64,000 nt of DNA. Origin: Phycisphaerales bacterium (lineage in GTDB: Bacteria > Planctomycetota > Phycisphaerae > Phycisphaerales > SM1A02). The notes below the pieces were generated by a model. That model was not told the origin of the DNA. It saw only the letters and a program-made list of their open reading frames with translations, and did no database searches. The translations under genes were made by a program, and so were the position numbers. Shown piece by piece: positions 1 through 7,872 of the stretch (position 1 is the stretch's first letter; the number at the start of each line of letters is the position of its first letter). The stretch spans positions 18,869 to 82,868 of the forward strand of contig JANQEQ010000131.1 in the NCBI GenBank assembly GCA_028278245.1, in the 5' to 3' direction.

Positions 1-152
1 AACTTCGTGTGCTCCTGATCGCGCCATGTTTGCCCCAATCCCATGAGTCGGCCGTGCAGGGCACTCATCTGACCCTGCAAATCGTTGACAAAACGTTTCA
101 GATCGTGTGCAAAACGCCTGAGTTCTTCCGGATCCACAACGGCTTTGGCCAT
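1..152 (-). CDS. WXG100-like protein, N-terminal part (cut by window edge)
   Basis: The minus strand opens with an ATG at 152 and runs open to the window edge, giving about 50 residues that begin MAKAVVDPEELRRFAHDLKR. The stretch is helical and polar and ends in a central W-R-D motif (LGQTWRDQEHTKF) where WXG100 proteins carry W-x-G between two helices. WXG100 proteins are small helical hairpins often exported by type VII-like systems, and planctomycetes carry orphan relatives with the PEELRRFA start. No EccC-type ATPase is visible here, so export is unproven. The C-terminal helix lies outside the window. Family assignment is by recalled sequence pattern and is moderately sure. Confidence 0.6.
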   Translation of the reverse strand, partial: MAKAVVDPEELRRFAHDLKRFVNDLQGQMSALHGRLMGLGQTWRDQEHTK

Positions 153-299
153 GGGATGCTCTCCCTATTTTGATTGAATATAAGAAACAGGGGCAAGGAT
201 CATCAACGCCTGATTATGGTACCGGCTGTGATGGAAAGGTGAAACAAGCCCGAAAAAGCAGCGCAAGGCCATGATCGGTTGTTCCAGTTCCCGTATGTA

Positions 300-1406
300 T
301 TATTCCGAAGCGGTTTCTTTGCGAAAATCAATATCCGGTCTTCGTGTCGGGTGGTGGGCAAGATATTCCGAGCGCCAGCACGCCACCCAGTGATTGGGGA
401 CAACTTCATGCAGCAGACTGGTGCGCGATCCGGGTGCCAACTCAATGCCCGGCGGCGGGGGGAGTGTCGGCCACCAGGGAACAACACCCAACTTGAAACC
501 CGGAAGTTGGCGAAACTCGCGCGGATCATTGATGAGTTCGCTTACGGTCGTCAACCGGTATTTTCTACTGCCGAGTCGGGGAATCGAGTTGAACAGCCCT
601 CGCGTGTAGGGATGAAGGGGATTATCAAAAAGTTCAAAAACCGTGGCGTATTCGATGACCCGACCTAAATACATCACACACACGATATCTGCATTCTGCG
701 CGACAACTCCCAGATCGTGTGAGATGAGCATCATGCCCATGTTTGTTTTTCGTTGCATGTCATGCAGGAGTTCAAGCGTTTGCGCCTGTATCGTCACATC
801 CAGAGAAGTAGTCGGTTCGTCCGCCAGCAAGAGTCTGGGTCGGCACGCCATTGCGATGGCGGTCATCACTCGCTGTTGCATACCACCGGAAAATTGATGG
901 GGATAGGCTTTCAGGCTCTGCCGTGGTTGATCGATTCCAACATCACTCAGCGCCTGCACGGCAATGTCCCTTGCCTCCTGCTGGGTGACGTGCTGATGGA
1001 GCATGATCGCCTCGATGATCTGATCACCGACGCTGTATACAGGATTCAATGAGGTTGTCGGCTCCTGGAAGATCATGGCAATCTCACGGCCGCGAACTTT
1101 AAGCATCTGCTTTTCGGTGAAGTTCAGGATATTTTTCCCGTCAAGCAGGATCGAGCCGCGTTGGATAATACCGGGCGGTTGGGGCAACAGTTGAAGGACA
1201 GTCAGCGCGGTGACGGATTTACCACAACCTGATTCACCAACCAGTGCCAGTGTCTGGCGAGGTCGAATTGTCAGACTTAATCCGTCCACTGCCGGAACGG
1301 GTGAGCCTTCCGCAACATCGAAGGATACTGCCAGGTCGATGATCTCAAAGAGAGGTCGATCGGCCGGCGGCTTCGATGCTGAGGTGTGCGTTTGCGTTTG
1401 GGTCAT
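300..1406 (-). CDS. ABC transporter ATP-binding protein, oligopeptide/dipeptide (OppD/DppD) type
   Basis: A 368-residue ATPase that would energise import of peptides or a similar solute at the inner face of the membrane. Visible motifs in order: Walker A GESGCGKS near residue 57, Q-loop FQEPTTSLNP, signature FSGGMQQR, Walker B LLLADEPTTSLD and the switch histidine in LISHDLGVV. The C-terminal tail after IPRLGS is where the family has the oligopeptide-binding Cys-rich segment; here only the terminal HWVAC survives of the usual several cysteines, so that tail is divergent. The ATG at 1406 overlaps the stop of the upstream gene by ATGA, implying translational coupling. No permease, binding protein or second ATPase is present, so it is an orphan subunit within this window. 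Confidence 0.88.
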   Translation of the reverse strand: MTQTQTHTSASKPPADRPLFEIIDLAVSFDVAEGSPVPAVDGLSLTIRPRQTLALVGESGCGKSVTALTVLQLLPQPPGIIQRGSILLDGKNILNFTEKQMLKVRGREIAMIFQEPTTSLNPVYSVGDQIIEAIMLHQHVTQQEARDIAVQALSDVGIDQPRQSLKAYPHQFSGGMQQRVMTAIAMACRPRLLLADEPTTSLDVTIQAQTLELLHDMQRKTNMGMMLISHDLGVVAQNADIVCVMYLGRVIEYATVFELFDNPLHPYTRGLFNSIPRLGSRKYRLTTVSELINDPREFRQLPGFKLGVVPWWPTLPPPPGIELAPGSRTSLLHEVVPNHWVACWRSEYLAHHPTRRPDIDFRKETASE

Positions 1407-1729
1407 GGCTCAGTTGGTTGATCAGCATACTTCCGGCGGAGATATTTCTTTACCCACGATTCAAAGCTTTTACCGGCAGCGGCATCCCGACCGGTCAGTT
1501 CAATGGCAACAATGTCCGGTAGTGGAATCGTTTGCCTTTCCGGATTGTCAGGTTGGAGGAGGCTCAGGGTAGATGACTCAAGCTCTTGTCCCCGGTGTTT
1601 GTCAAAGACGAATCCTTCAATTGGCGAAAGCGGTTCCTTGCGAATGATCGTCACATCGCCTCGATATTGCACTGCCGCTTCTACCTGTTGCCAGAGTGTG
1701 TCAGATTGGTTTGAATCAGATTGCGTCAT
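1403..1729 (-). CDS. Conserved-looking hypothetical protein, 108 aa
   Basis: I do not recognise a family. The protein is soluble, without signal or membrane segment. It has a beta-rich centre (VEAAVQYRGDVTIIRKE, then GFVFDKHRGQELESSTLSLL), a segment TIPLPDIVAIELTGRDAAAGKS and a basic end (KSFESWVKKYLRRKY). It begins at an ATG that overlaps the stop of the SLOG-like gene (ATGA at 1726-1729) and its own stop overlaps the ABC ATPase start in the same way. This back-to-back coupling is strong evidence that it is a real gene co-translated with its neighbours. Its role is unknown. Confidence 0.75.
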   Translation of the reverse strand: MTQSDSNQSDTLWQQVEAAVQYRGDVTIIRKEPLSPIEGFVFDKHRGQELESSTLSLLQPDNPERQTIPLPDIVAIELTGRDAAAGKSFESWVKKYLRRKYADQPTEP

Positions 1730-2235
1730 GGAGATGATTCTAACCCAGTTGACGTTTCAGTGTTTTCGGCCAACAGAAGCTGGAGAAAACACTTTGCCTG
1801 CCGATAGATTCCCGGGGATTCGCTTTCACGCGGACCGGCAATGTTGAGTGCCCCAATGCGATACTGCCTGATCCACTGCTGCACGCTTTCGAGTGAATCC
1901 TGGTCACCGGGATTGATGATCAGATATGGTTTCTGGTGACTTTCGGAACACTGAATAGCGAATGCCGTACCACCAGTGGGGGATGTCAGCGTCAGGATTA
2001 GCGTACCATCGGTATCACGCACATTAGATTCCGTGCGTAGCGCCGGATCGTCTGAAGGTGTTTCGCGCAGAGGGTAGCGATCCGGGATAGTCCCATCCTC
2101 TGCCGATCTCCCCGCAGGACACCATCCCCCGCACGGGAGGTGCAATTCCAGCGCGATATCCAATGCAGCGCGATCAACTCCGGTTTGTCCGCCGGAGATA
2201 ATCTTCCTGGGGTATTGATCAGGGATTGAGTTCAC
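1726..2235 (-). CDS. YpsA/SLOG-like protein (putative molybdenum carrier family)
   Basis: A 169-residue Rossmann-like protein. The N-terminal motif KIISGGQTGVDRAALD followed by GGWCPAGRSAEDG and a later TLILTLTSPTGGTAFA matches the family annotated as putative molybdenum carrier, part of the SLOG/lysine-decarboxylase-like nucleotide-binding superfamily. The glycine-rich SGGQTG loop is the expected nucleotide-phosphate site. Family members are thought to bind nucleotide-related ligands; the molybdenum role rests on old structural annotation and is not shown here. I place the start at the GTG at 2235. The longer frame opens only with a TTG deep inside the upstream gene and would add residues unlike the family. 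The start lies inside the upstream gene's end, suggesting coupling. Confidence 0.8.
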   Translation of the reverse strand: MNSIPDQYPRKIISGGQTGVDRAALDIALELHLPCGGWCPAGRSAEDGTIPDRYPLRETPSDDPALRTESNVRDTDGTLILTLTSPTGGTAFAIQCSESHQKPYLIINPGDQDSLESVQQWIRQYRIGALNIAGPRESESPGIYRQAKCFLQLLLAENTETSTGLESSP

Positions 2236-2533
2236 GGCCGGTGAGTGGATCGAGAATCTTCCATTCGAAGATCTTGGCAAGACGAATGACCACGAGCCAG
2301 GCAATTTCCTCTTCGGTCATGGTGACGAGCATTTGGCGAACGGGATCTTCATCGGGCGGAAGCTCGATCCTGATGCCAGGGCCGTAGAGCATGTCATCAC
2401 CTTCGCGCTCCGGAGCGGAATTGTGACGGGAGAGATCGTCAACAATCGACTGACGTGAACCCAGCGGCACCATCGTACCATCAGAGGTGCTTTGGCGGGA
2501 CAGGATGACGAATTGGGTCAGAGTCACAGTCAT
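2219..2533 (-). CDS. Hypothetical protein, 104 aa
   Basis: Not recognised. The ATG at 2533 (MTVTLTQFVILSR) is preferred over an in-frame TTG six bases upstream. The sequence has a hydrophobic start but no clear signal peptide, a polar acidic middle (RHNSAPEREGDDM, IELPPDEDPVRQM) and a C-terminal helix-like part (TMTEEEIAWLVVIRLAKIFEWKILDPLTG). Its end overlaps the GTG start of the SLOG-like gene by about 17 bases, and it begins a run of four overlapping minus-strand genes that ends with the ABC ATPase. Function unknown. Confidence 0.65.
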   Translation of the reverse strand: MTVTLTQFVILSRQSTSDGTMVPLGSRQSIVDDLSRHNSAPEREGDDMLYGPGIRIELPPDEDPVRQMLVTMTEEEIAWLVVIRLAKIFEWKILDPLTGRELNP

Positions 2534-2552
2534 GCTCAACAGTAGGCTTGGA

Positions 2553-2963
2553 TCAAGGATCGGTTGGGGGGGAATTCGAGTCGTCTTTCAGCGCCAGTAA
2601 TTCCACTAGGGTATCAATAAGTTGCTGGAGGGGAATCGGTTTTGTGAGATAAGAGTCAACTCCAAGTTCCTGGGCGTAGCGCATGTGACGTTTGCCGAGG
2701 TTTGCAGTAATCATGACGACGATCGGAGGCGGCTCCAGTCCCTTGAGTTTTTCCAGCACCAGGAAGCCGGATCGCTTGGGCAGCATCATGTCCAGAACCA
2801 CGGCATCAAATTCGCTGCGTGCCATGGTCACCGCAGTATTGCCATCGGTGACGGTTTGCGTGATTGCACCCTCGGTCCGAAGTGCCAGATCGATGCTGGC
2901 GAGGATATCCTCATCGTCATCGACAATCATGATGCGCTGGTTGTGGAGTCGATTGATCGTCAT
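2553..2963 (-). CDS. Single-domain response regulator (CheY-like receiver)
   Basis: A receiver domain with no output domain. The acidic pocket is in IMIVDDDEDI, the phospho-acceptor aspartate in VVLDMMLPKRSG, the conserved threonine in VVMITAN and the lysine in YLTKPIP. From the ATG at 2963 the protein is 136 residues, the usual length for a stand-alone receiver. An in-frame ATG at 3068 would add about 35 residues without homology and overlap the acyltransferase gene, so I reject it. A stand-alone receiver would act in a phosphorelay or by protein contact. No kinase partner is adjacent; the nearest histidine kinase in the window is at 26.6 kb and has its own regulator. Confidence 0.88.
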   Translation of the reverse strand: MTINRLHNQRIMIVDDDEDILASIDLALRTEGAITQTVTDGNTAVTMARSEFDAVVLDMMLPKRSGFLVLEKLKGLEPPPIVVMITANLGKRHMRYAQELGVDSYLTKPIPLQQLIDTLVELLALKDDSNSPPTDP

Positions 2964-3042
2964 GGATTGCACCCCCATCATACGCATCTTACAGGGATCC
3001 GGCAGGAACTGGGATATACATCGGTCAGGAATCGACCGATGT

Positions 3043-4074
3043 TCAGGTAGCTCCGCCGATACCGGCATTTGAATTACTGATGATAAGATCCAGCTCCCCC
3101 TGGGTCATCCAGGGCAATTGTTCGAGCTTGGCGATCAGACGCTTGGGCATAGGCTGGCCGAGTCGCTCGTGCTTGGGTCGACTCTTCCAGCGGCGGTGGA
3201 GCCAGAGATATTGCTCCGGTGCTCGACGGATCATCAACTCCAGCGCACGATTGAAGCGGGAAGTGATGTAAAACAGTGGATCGGGCTGATCAACCCAGTC
3301 ATCAGGCGTCATGACGTCGGGGCAGGTGATTTCATACCGATATGATTTTCTGATTCGCCGTGCATGGCCGGTGATGATTGGTACGTTGTACCGCATGGCC
3401 AGTAGGCCGATGGATTTATAGCTTGAGGCCAGCCTCCCGAAGAAAGGTACGAATAATCCCTGATCGCCGGCATTCTGATCCGCGATGAAACCCAATTGCC
3501 CGCCGTTCTTGAGTGTATCCTGCAGGATGGGTGTCGCGCCCCATTTCGTGATGATACGAAGCCCCTGAGACTGGCGGATATCCATGAGCCACTTGTCGAT
3601 GAGTGGATTATCCAGAGGCCGAGCCAGCGCAGTGATGGGATAGCCGATGGCAGCAAGGGCAAAACCAAGCAGCTCCCAGTTTCCACAATGTCCCGTCACG
3701 AAAATGACCGGCTTGTGCCGAATGAGTCGTTCCACTACCTGGTCAAGATGACCCACCTGCACGTACTGAGACCACGATGATGATGTGATCAGGCGAGGCA
3801 TCACCAGCGCATCAACCATGAACAATTGGAACATGTTGATCAGCGATTGTTTCGCGACCTGTTGAATTCTCTCTTCAGACCAATGGGGAAAGCTGTAGGC
3901 GATATTGACTTCCGCCCGTCGACAGCGCCTCGGATTCGTCAGACTGAACAGGCTACCCACAGCTGCTGCAGTGCGGAGATTTTGCCTCACTCCAAAGCAC
4001 TGCACGAGGCCGGAGACCGCGCGCAGCGCAATGTACTGACTCCAGATTGCCCAGATTGATTGATGTCGTGCCAC
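3043..4074 (-). CDS. Lysophospholipid/lipid A acyltransferase, LpxL/HtrB type
   Basis: A 343-residue member of the bacterial lipid A late-acyltransferase family, which adds a secondary acyl chain to lipid A at the inner membrane. The catalytic H-x4-E motif is visible as GHCGNWE near residue 128. It is followed by the family blocks ALARPLDNPLIDKW, GFIADQNAGDQGLFVPFFGR and a C-terminal APEQYLWLHRRWKSRP. The N-terminal hydrophobic anchor is weak. The only reasonable start is the GTG at 4074. Presence of the enzyme supports an outer membrane with lipid A or a related glycolipid. Exact position specificity (LpxL or LpxM type) cannot be read from the sequence. It is followed after about 80 bases by the receiver gene. 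Confidence 0.88.
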   Translation of the reverse strand: MARHQSIWAIWSQYIALRAVSGLVQCFGVRQNLRTAAAVGSLFSLTNPRRCRRAEVNIAYSFPHWSEERIQQVAKQSLINMFQLFMVDALVMPRLITSSSWSQYVQVGHLDQVVERLIRHKPVIFVTGHCGNWELLGFALAAIGYPITALARPLDNPLIDKWLMDIRQSQGLRIITKWGATPILQDTLKNGGQLGFIADQNAGDQGLFVPFFGRLASSYKSIGLLAMRYNVPIITGHARRIRKSYRYEITCPDVMTPDDWVDQPDPLFYITSRFNRALELMIRRAPEQYLWLHRRWKSRPKHERLGQPMPKRLIAKLEQLPWMTQGELDLIISNSNAGIGGAT

Positions 4075-4103
4075 GCGTGATACCTGCGCCGGCCGGTTGA
4101 GGC

Positions 4104-5480
4104 TCAGCGCTCAGTGTGACCGATCAGGATGAAAAAGCGATTGGCGTTGAGGACCGGAATCTGAGCTTCGCTTGCCTGCTTGAAGAGCATATCGTAGTCC
4201 TCCTTGGCTTTGCGGCGCTGGAGGTAGATGTTGATCTCCTGTTCGGTGGCATTGTCACGAAGGGGAGGCGGCATGGGGGGAACTTCACCCAGAACGAGAA
4301 AGTCCAGATCACCGGGAAGCTCTTCTGCATAGATCACTGTACCGCCCCAGTTCACGATCAATGAGCGGACATATTCTGCTTCTGCCTCACTTGGTTTTCC
4401 GTCGTTGTCGACATCGAATTTTCCGTGGACGAGGAATTTAAATTTATATTCCGGATCATAAACCGCGTTGGCAATGACATCGTTACGTACAACCGGCCGG
4501 CCGGGGATGGACCGCGTGATCTTGCACGTGGATGTCGTTTCATCAACCTTGATGACCTGCAGGCTCGCTTTGCCGCGGGGGATCTCACCTGTGCGATCGT
4601 TCACGCGGATCGAACCCGCATCGTCGTAGACCTCAAAGGTCATTCCCAGAACAATGCGATTGCTCTTGCCGCGGTTGATAAACACCTGGTCGTTGCTGCC
4701 GGTGTTATCAATGACCTGTCCATCCACGAGAAGTTCCGGAGATTGTCCCTTGACGCGACGTTCACTGATGATGCGCTCAAAATCGTTGAGACGCTCGGTG
4801 AGTAGAACAACCTGTTGGCCCTGTTCGTCGTTTTGCTGTTCCAGGCTGTCGATGCGCGATTGATACCGATCCTTGAGACGCGCTTCGGATGTCTGGAGTT
4901 GCTCGATGGTGTTCGTAACGTCCTCGGCGTGAGATTCCGCAGCCATGCGATAGGCATCGATCTCACCCTGGATACCCGCAATCTCCTGTTCGTGCTGACG
5001 GTTGAGTTGTTCAATGTCAGTATCTTTCTGCTGAATTTCCTGTTCCATTTCCTGGAGGCGTCGATTGGCTGCATCCAGCTCGGCCTGGCGCGAGCGAAGA
5101 TCACGGTTCATCCGCGACATCGTAGCCAGAACGCTTCCGCCTTCCTGGACACCGAACTGAGTGAAATCGGATTTCAGTTCATCAACCGTTTTGGACGGTG
5201 AACCACTGACAAGTCGAACCGTCGCTTCCTGGCGATCGTGCAGATAACGTGTGACCGAGCGCGCGCCTGCTTCTGCTTCATATCGTTTGAAGTCATCACG
5301 ATTGCGCTCGCGCGATTGAACGTATTTCTCCAGGTCGGCGACAGCCTGCGCGCCGATTTCCTTTTCCTTCTGTTGCCCGGCATAGAAAACAATCGTCAGG
5401 ACCAGCAGAAAGATTGTGGTCAACACGAAGACCACCAGAGAAACGATGACGCCGGTTCCAGCTCCAGTACGAAGCGCCAT
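4104..5480 (-). CDS. Membrane-anchored long coiled-coil protein of unknown function
   Basis: A 458-residue protein not assigned to a named family. One membrane segment lies near residues 10-32 (GVIVSLVVFVLTTIFLLVL). A long charged coiled coil follows at about residues 40-240, rich in Q, E and R (RNRDLRSRQAELDAANRR, QLNRQHEQEIAGIQ). The end is a compact region of about 200 residues containing the block VFINRGKSNRIVLGMTFEVYD, which resembles a small beta-barrel. The start at 5480 is chosen because a GGAGG box sits eight bases upstream; an upstream in-frame codon at 5528 lacks such a site. The topology suits an envelope scaffold with the coiled coil in the periplasm. That is an inference. Confidence 0.72.
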   Translation of the reverse strand: MALRTGAGTGVIVSLVVFVLTTIFLLVLTIVFYAGQQKEKEIGAQAVADLEKYVQSRERNRDDFKRYEAEAGARSVTRYLHDRQEATVRLVSGSPSKTVDELKSDFTQFGVQEGGSVLATMSRMNRDLRSRQAELDAANRRLQEMEQEIQQKDTDIEQLNRQHEQEIAGIQGEIDAYRMAAESHAEDVTNTIEQLQTSEARLKDRYQSRIDSLEQQNDEQGQQVVLLTERLNDFERIISERRVKGQSPELLVDGQVIDNTGSNDQVFINRGKSNRIVLGMTFEVYDDAGSIRVNDRTGEIPRGKASLQVIKVDETTSTCKITRSIPGRPVVRNDVIANAVYDPEYKFKFLVHGKFDVDNDGKPSEAEAEYVRSLIVNWGGTVIYAEELPGDLDFLVLGEVPPMPPPLRDNATEQEINIYLQRRKAKEDYDMLFKQASEAQIPVLNANRFFILIGHTER

Positions 5481-5793
5481 GGGTAATGCCTCCAAGCAGC
5501 GGCCGACTGTTCGTCGACCAGGGGTCAAAAAGGGGGGCGGGAAACCGCCTCATGAGACCAAGATCCGCCAGTGTCCCGCCAAGAGCCGCCTCAGTCAAGC
5601 ATCCTCAGTGTCGGGGAGCCGAAAGTATCAATACACCCCTGAAAACTCAGATTTTACACCCCGCCGTGACTCCCGGAGATCCATCCGGCCGATCCTGCTA
5701 AACCATCCTACCACACCCTGATTGCGGTCACGAAATTGCTGCCACTTGGCCCATTTTTAGGGGTAAAGCATATTCCTGAGCTTGATCATGCAT
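5481..5793. other. Intergenic stretch, no gene seen
   Basis: About 310 bases between the coiled-coil gene start and the end of the TolB-like lipoprotein gene. No convincing open frame on either strand. The part next to 5480 must hold the promoter and the GGAGG ribosome site of the coiled-coil gene. I see no strong hairpin. Confidence 0.5.
5489..5493 (-). promoter_or_regulatory. Ribosome binding site deciding the start at 5480
   Basis: CCTCC on the plus strand reads GGAGG on the minus strand, eight bases before the ATG at 5480. The alternative longer start at 5528 has no comparable site. Confidence 0.7.
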
Positions 5794-7062
5794 TCAATGG
5801 TGTGGCGAAGCGGATGGCGGTGTGGCAGAGGGATCGTCCAGTTCGAGAATAAATTCCGCAGCCCAGAGTTGGCTCATGCCGCCACCGCGCTGGGTCGTCC
5901 ATGTCATGTATTGGCCGTCATCGCTGAAGATCGGCAGGACATCTGCACGCTCAGCAAAGGTCAGGCGACGCTGACCGGATCCATAACGGACAGGGCCGGG
6001 TGAGCCGGGGAGATTGCCGGGATCGGCATCGACCAGGAACACCTCGTAATTCCGATGTCCGAGCTGGCTGGAAGTGTAGATGATGTGTCGGCCGTCCGGG
6101 TGCCAGTAAGGTGCCCAGTTGACGTGTGAATTGTTGGTGAGTTGATATTCGCGCTGGATTCCGACAATGGAACCGCTATTGTCAAATTTCAGATCCGCAA
6201 CAAATACCTGTAACAAGTTGTTTTCGTAGCGATCGGAGCGATAGCAGATGCGTTTTCCGTCCGGGGAAAAGAACGGTCCGCCGTCGTAGCCGGGCTTGTT
6301 GACGACGCACACGGTTGATCCGGTTTTGAGATCCATCACATAGAGGTCTCCCTCACCGGTATCGAGATTGGAATACACCATGTGGCGGCCGTCGGGACTG
6401 AGGGCGTCTTCTGCCTGATACGCAGTTTCGTTTCCCGCAATGATGGTCAGCGATTCCATATCTCCCGCAGGTTTGCGCATGTCATAACGCACGATACGCA
6501 TCTGCGGGGGAAACGCCCATTTATAGCGTTTTGCTTCTCGCTGATATCCACCTGATTCATTGTCCACCAGTGGAGTGAGTGTACTGGCAAAGTAAACGAA
6601 ATGTGCGTTGTGCGGATCGAACCAGCCACAGGTGTTCGCTGAACCTTCAGGGCTGATGCGGCGAACGTTGGTCAGGCCGGTCATGCGTCCCGCGTCGTCA
6701 TAGGCAACTTCAGCCAGATACATGGTGAAAATCTCAGAGGGCGATTCATTACCCAACGGCTTGTCAATAGCCTGAAAAACAAACCGCTTCCGATCAGGAG
6801 AGAAATACCCTTCACCCGCTTTATGAAAATCCTTATCAAATGTCAGTTGCACATGGTTTTTCAGCACATGAGCTTCAGCGCCGCGCCAGCCCAGGGATGT
6901 TTCTGTGGGTTGATACACTACGTTTTCGGCAGAGGCGGAATCACCCGATGCATGAGGACAACCCAGGGTTTCTTCCAGAGTGCATCCCAGCAGAGAAGAG
7001 GTGAGCCCAAGTGCCATTAGTGAAGCAAGAGTGCCGATCAGGGGGAAAAGTGTCGTTCTCAT
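5794..7062 (-). CDS. TolB-like beta-propeller lipoprotein (PD40/WD40-like repeats)
   Basis: A 422-residue exported protein. The start at 7062 gives a lipoprotein signal peptide with lipobox SSLLGC (Cys at about residue 27). The ORF extends upstream only into sequence without a signal. The mature part carries several PD40-type repeats with the S-P-D-G/R core: FSPDRKRFVFQ, LSPDGRHMVYSN, FSPDGKRICYRS, WHPDGRHIIYTSS and a last FSDDGQYMTW. Such repeats form a propeller like the C-terminal half of TolB. It probably binds protein or sugar partners in the periplasm; no Pal, TolA or TolQR gene is nearby, so a Tol role is not implied. It is divergent from the RluA-type gene, sharing a short 106-base promoter region. 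Confidence 0.85.
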   Translation of the reverse strand: MRTTLFPLIGTLASLMALGLTSSLLGCTLEETLGCPHASGDSASAENVVYQPTETSLGWRGAEAHVLKNHVQLTFDKDFHKAGEGYFSPDRKRFVFQAIDKPLGNESPSEIFTMYLAEVAYDDAGRMTGLTNVRRISPEGSANTCGWFDPHNAHFVYFASTLTPLVDNESGGYQREAKRYKWAFPPQMRIVRYDMRKPAGDMESLTIIAGNETAYQAEDALSPDGRHMVYSNLDTGEGDLYVMDLKTGSTVCVVNKPGYDGGPFFSPDGKRICYRSDRYENNLLQVFVADLKFDNSGSIVGIQREYQLTNNSHVNWAPYWHPDGRHIIYTSSQLGHRNYEVFLVDADPGNLPGSPGPVRYGSGQRRLTFAERADVLPIFSDDGQYMTWTTQRGGGMSQLWAAEFILELDDPSATPPSASPHH

Positions 7063-7168
7063 GATTACCACCGGATAAAAAGACCTGAGATGAGTCAAAG
7101 CGAAGCATGATAATGAAGCTACAGTAGACATTCGACTGATTTGTGTATTTAAAAGCTGCGATTTTGCC

Positions 7169-7813
7169 ATGCCCCTGACACCACCGGCTGGATTGCCCCC
7201 CATACTTCATCGCGATCAACACATGGTGGTGCTCGATAAACCCTCGGGCCTGCTTTCGGTACCGGGTATCGGTCCGGAAAACGCAGATAGTCTGGCAGGC
7301 AGAGTGCAGGACAACTTCCCCGGAGCGCTCATTGTCCATCGACTGGATCGGGATACGTCCGGTGTCATCATCATGGCACTCGATCCCCAGTCGCATCGTG
7401 AACTGAGTCGACAATTTCAGGATCGCAAGGTGGGAAAGCGATATGTCGCAATTGTGGCGGGATTCGTGAAAGAGTCTGAGGGCCTGATTAATTTGCCGTT
7501 GCGTAAGGATATGGATCGCCCGCCCAGACATATCGTCGACCATGCCCATGGCAAACGCGCTGTAACCGAGTGGCGTATTCTGCAGCGCGAAACAGAACAG
7601 ACACGAATCGAATTGCAACCTCAGACAGGTCGCTCACATCAGCTTCGCGTGCACATGAAATCCATTAACCATCCAATCCTCGGCGATGATCTTTATGCAC
7701 CGCCGGAAGTGTTAGAGATGTCCGATCGCCTGATGTTGCACGCACTGTCATTGGCAATAGCGCACCCGGTTACTGGTGCGCCAATGACATTCACCGCGGA
7801 TTGCCCGTTCTGA
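7169..7813 (+). CDS. RluA-family rRNA/tRNA pseudouridine synthase
   Basis: A 214-residue cytoplasmic enzyme that isomerises specific uridines in RNA to pseudouridine. The catalytic aspartate lies in the family motif HRLDRDTSG. Further family blocks are MVVLDKPSGLLSVPG near the N-terminus, KRYVAIVAG, and the C-terminal TGRSHQLRVHMKSINHPILGDDLY. There is no N-terminal S4 domain. The length is close to RluA itself (about 220 residues) rather than RluC or RluD, so an RluA-like or short RluA-family enzyme is likely, but the RNA target cannot be read. The ATG at 7169 has no strong ribosome site. It converges on the dockerin-like gene ending at 7873. Confidence 0.9.
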   Translation: MPLTPPAGLPPILHRDQHMVVLDKPSGLLSVPGIGPENADSLAGRVQDNFPGALIVHRLDRDTSGVIIMALDPQSHRELSRQFQDRKVGKRYVAIVAGFVKESEGLINLPLRKDMDRPPRHIVDHAHGKRAVTEWRILQRETEQTRIELQPQTGRSHQLRVHMKSINHPILGDDLYAPPEVLEMSDRLMLHALSLAIAHPVTGAPMTFTADCPF

Positions 7814-7872
7814 ATATGCTTGAGAAGATCTGAAGGGGCTATGTGTGACTAAATGTGTAATTGAGTTTGTAT

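Noticed and set aside
2964..3068. N-terminal extension of the receiver gene
   Set aside because: The extra residues resemble no receiver protein and overlap the acyltransferase gene; ATG 2963 fits family length.
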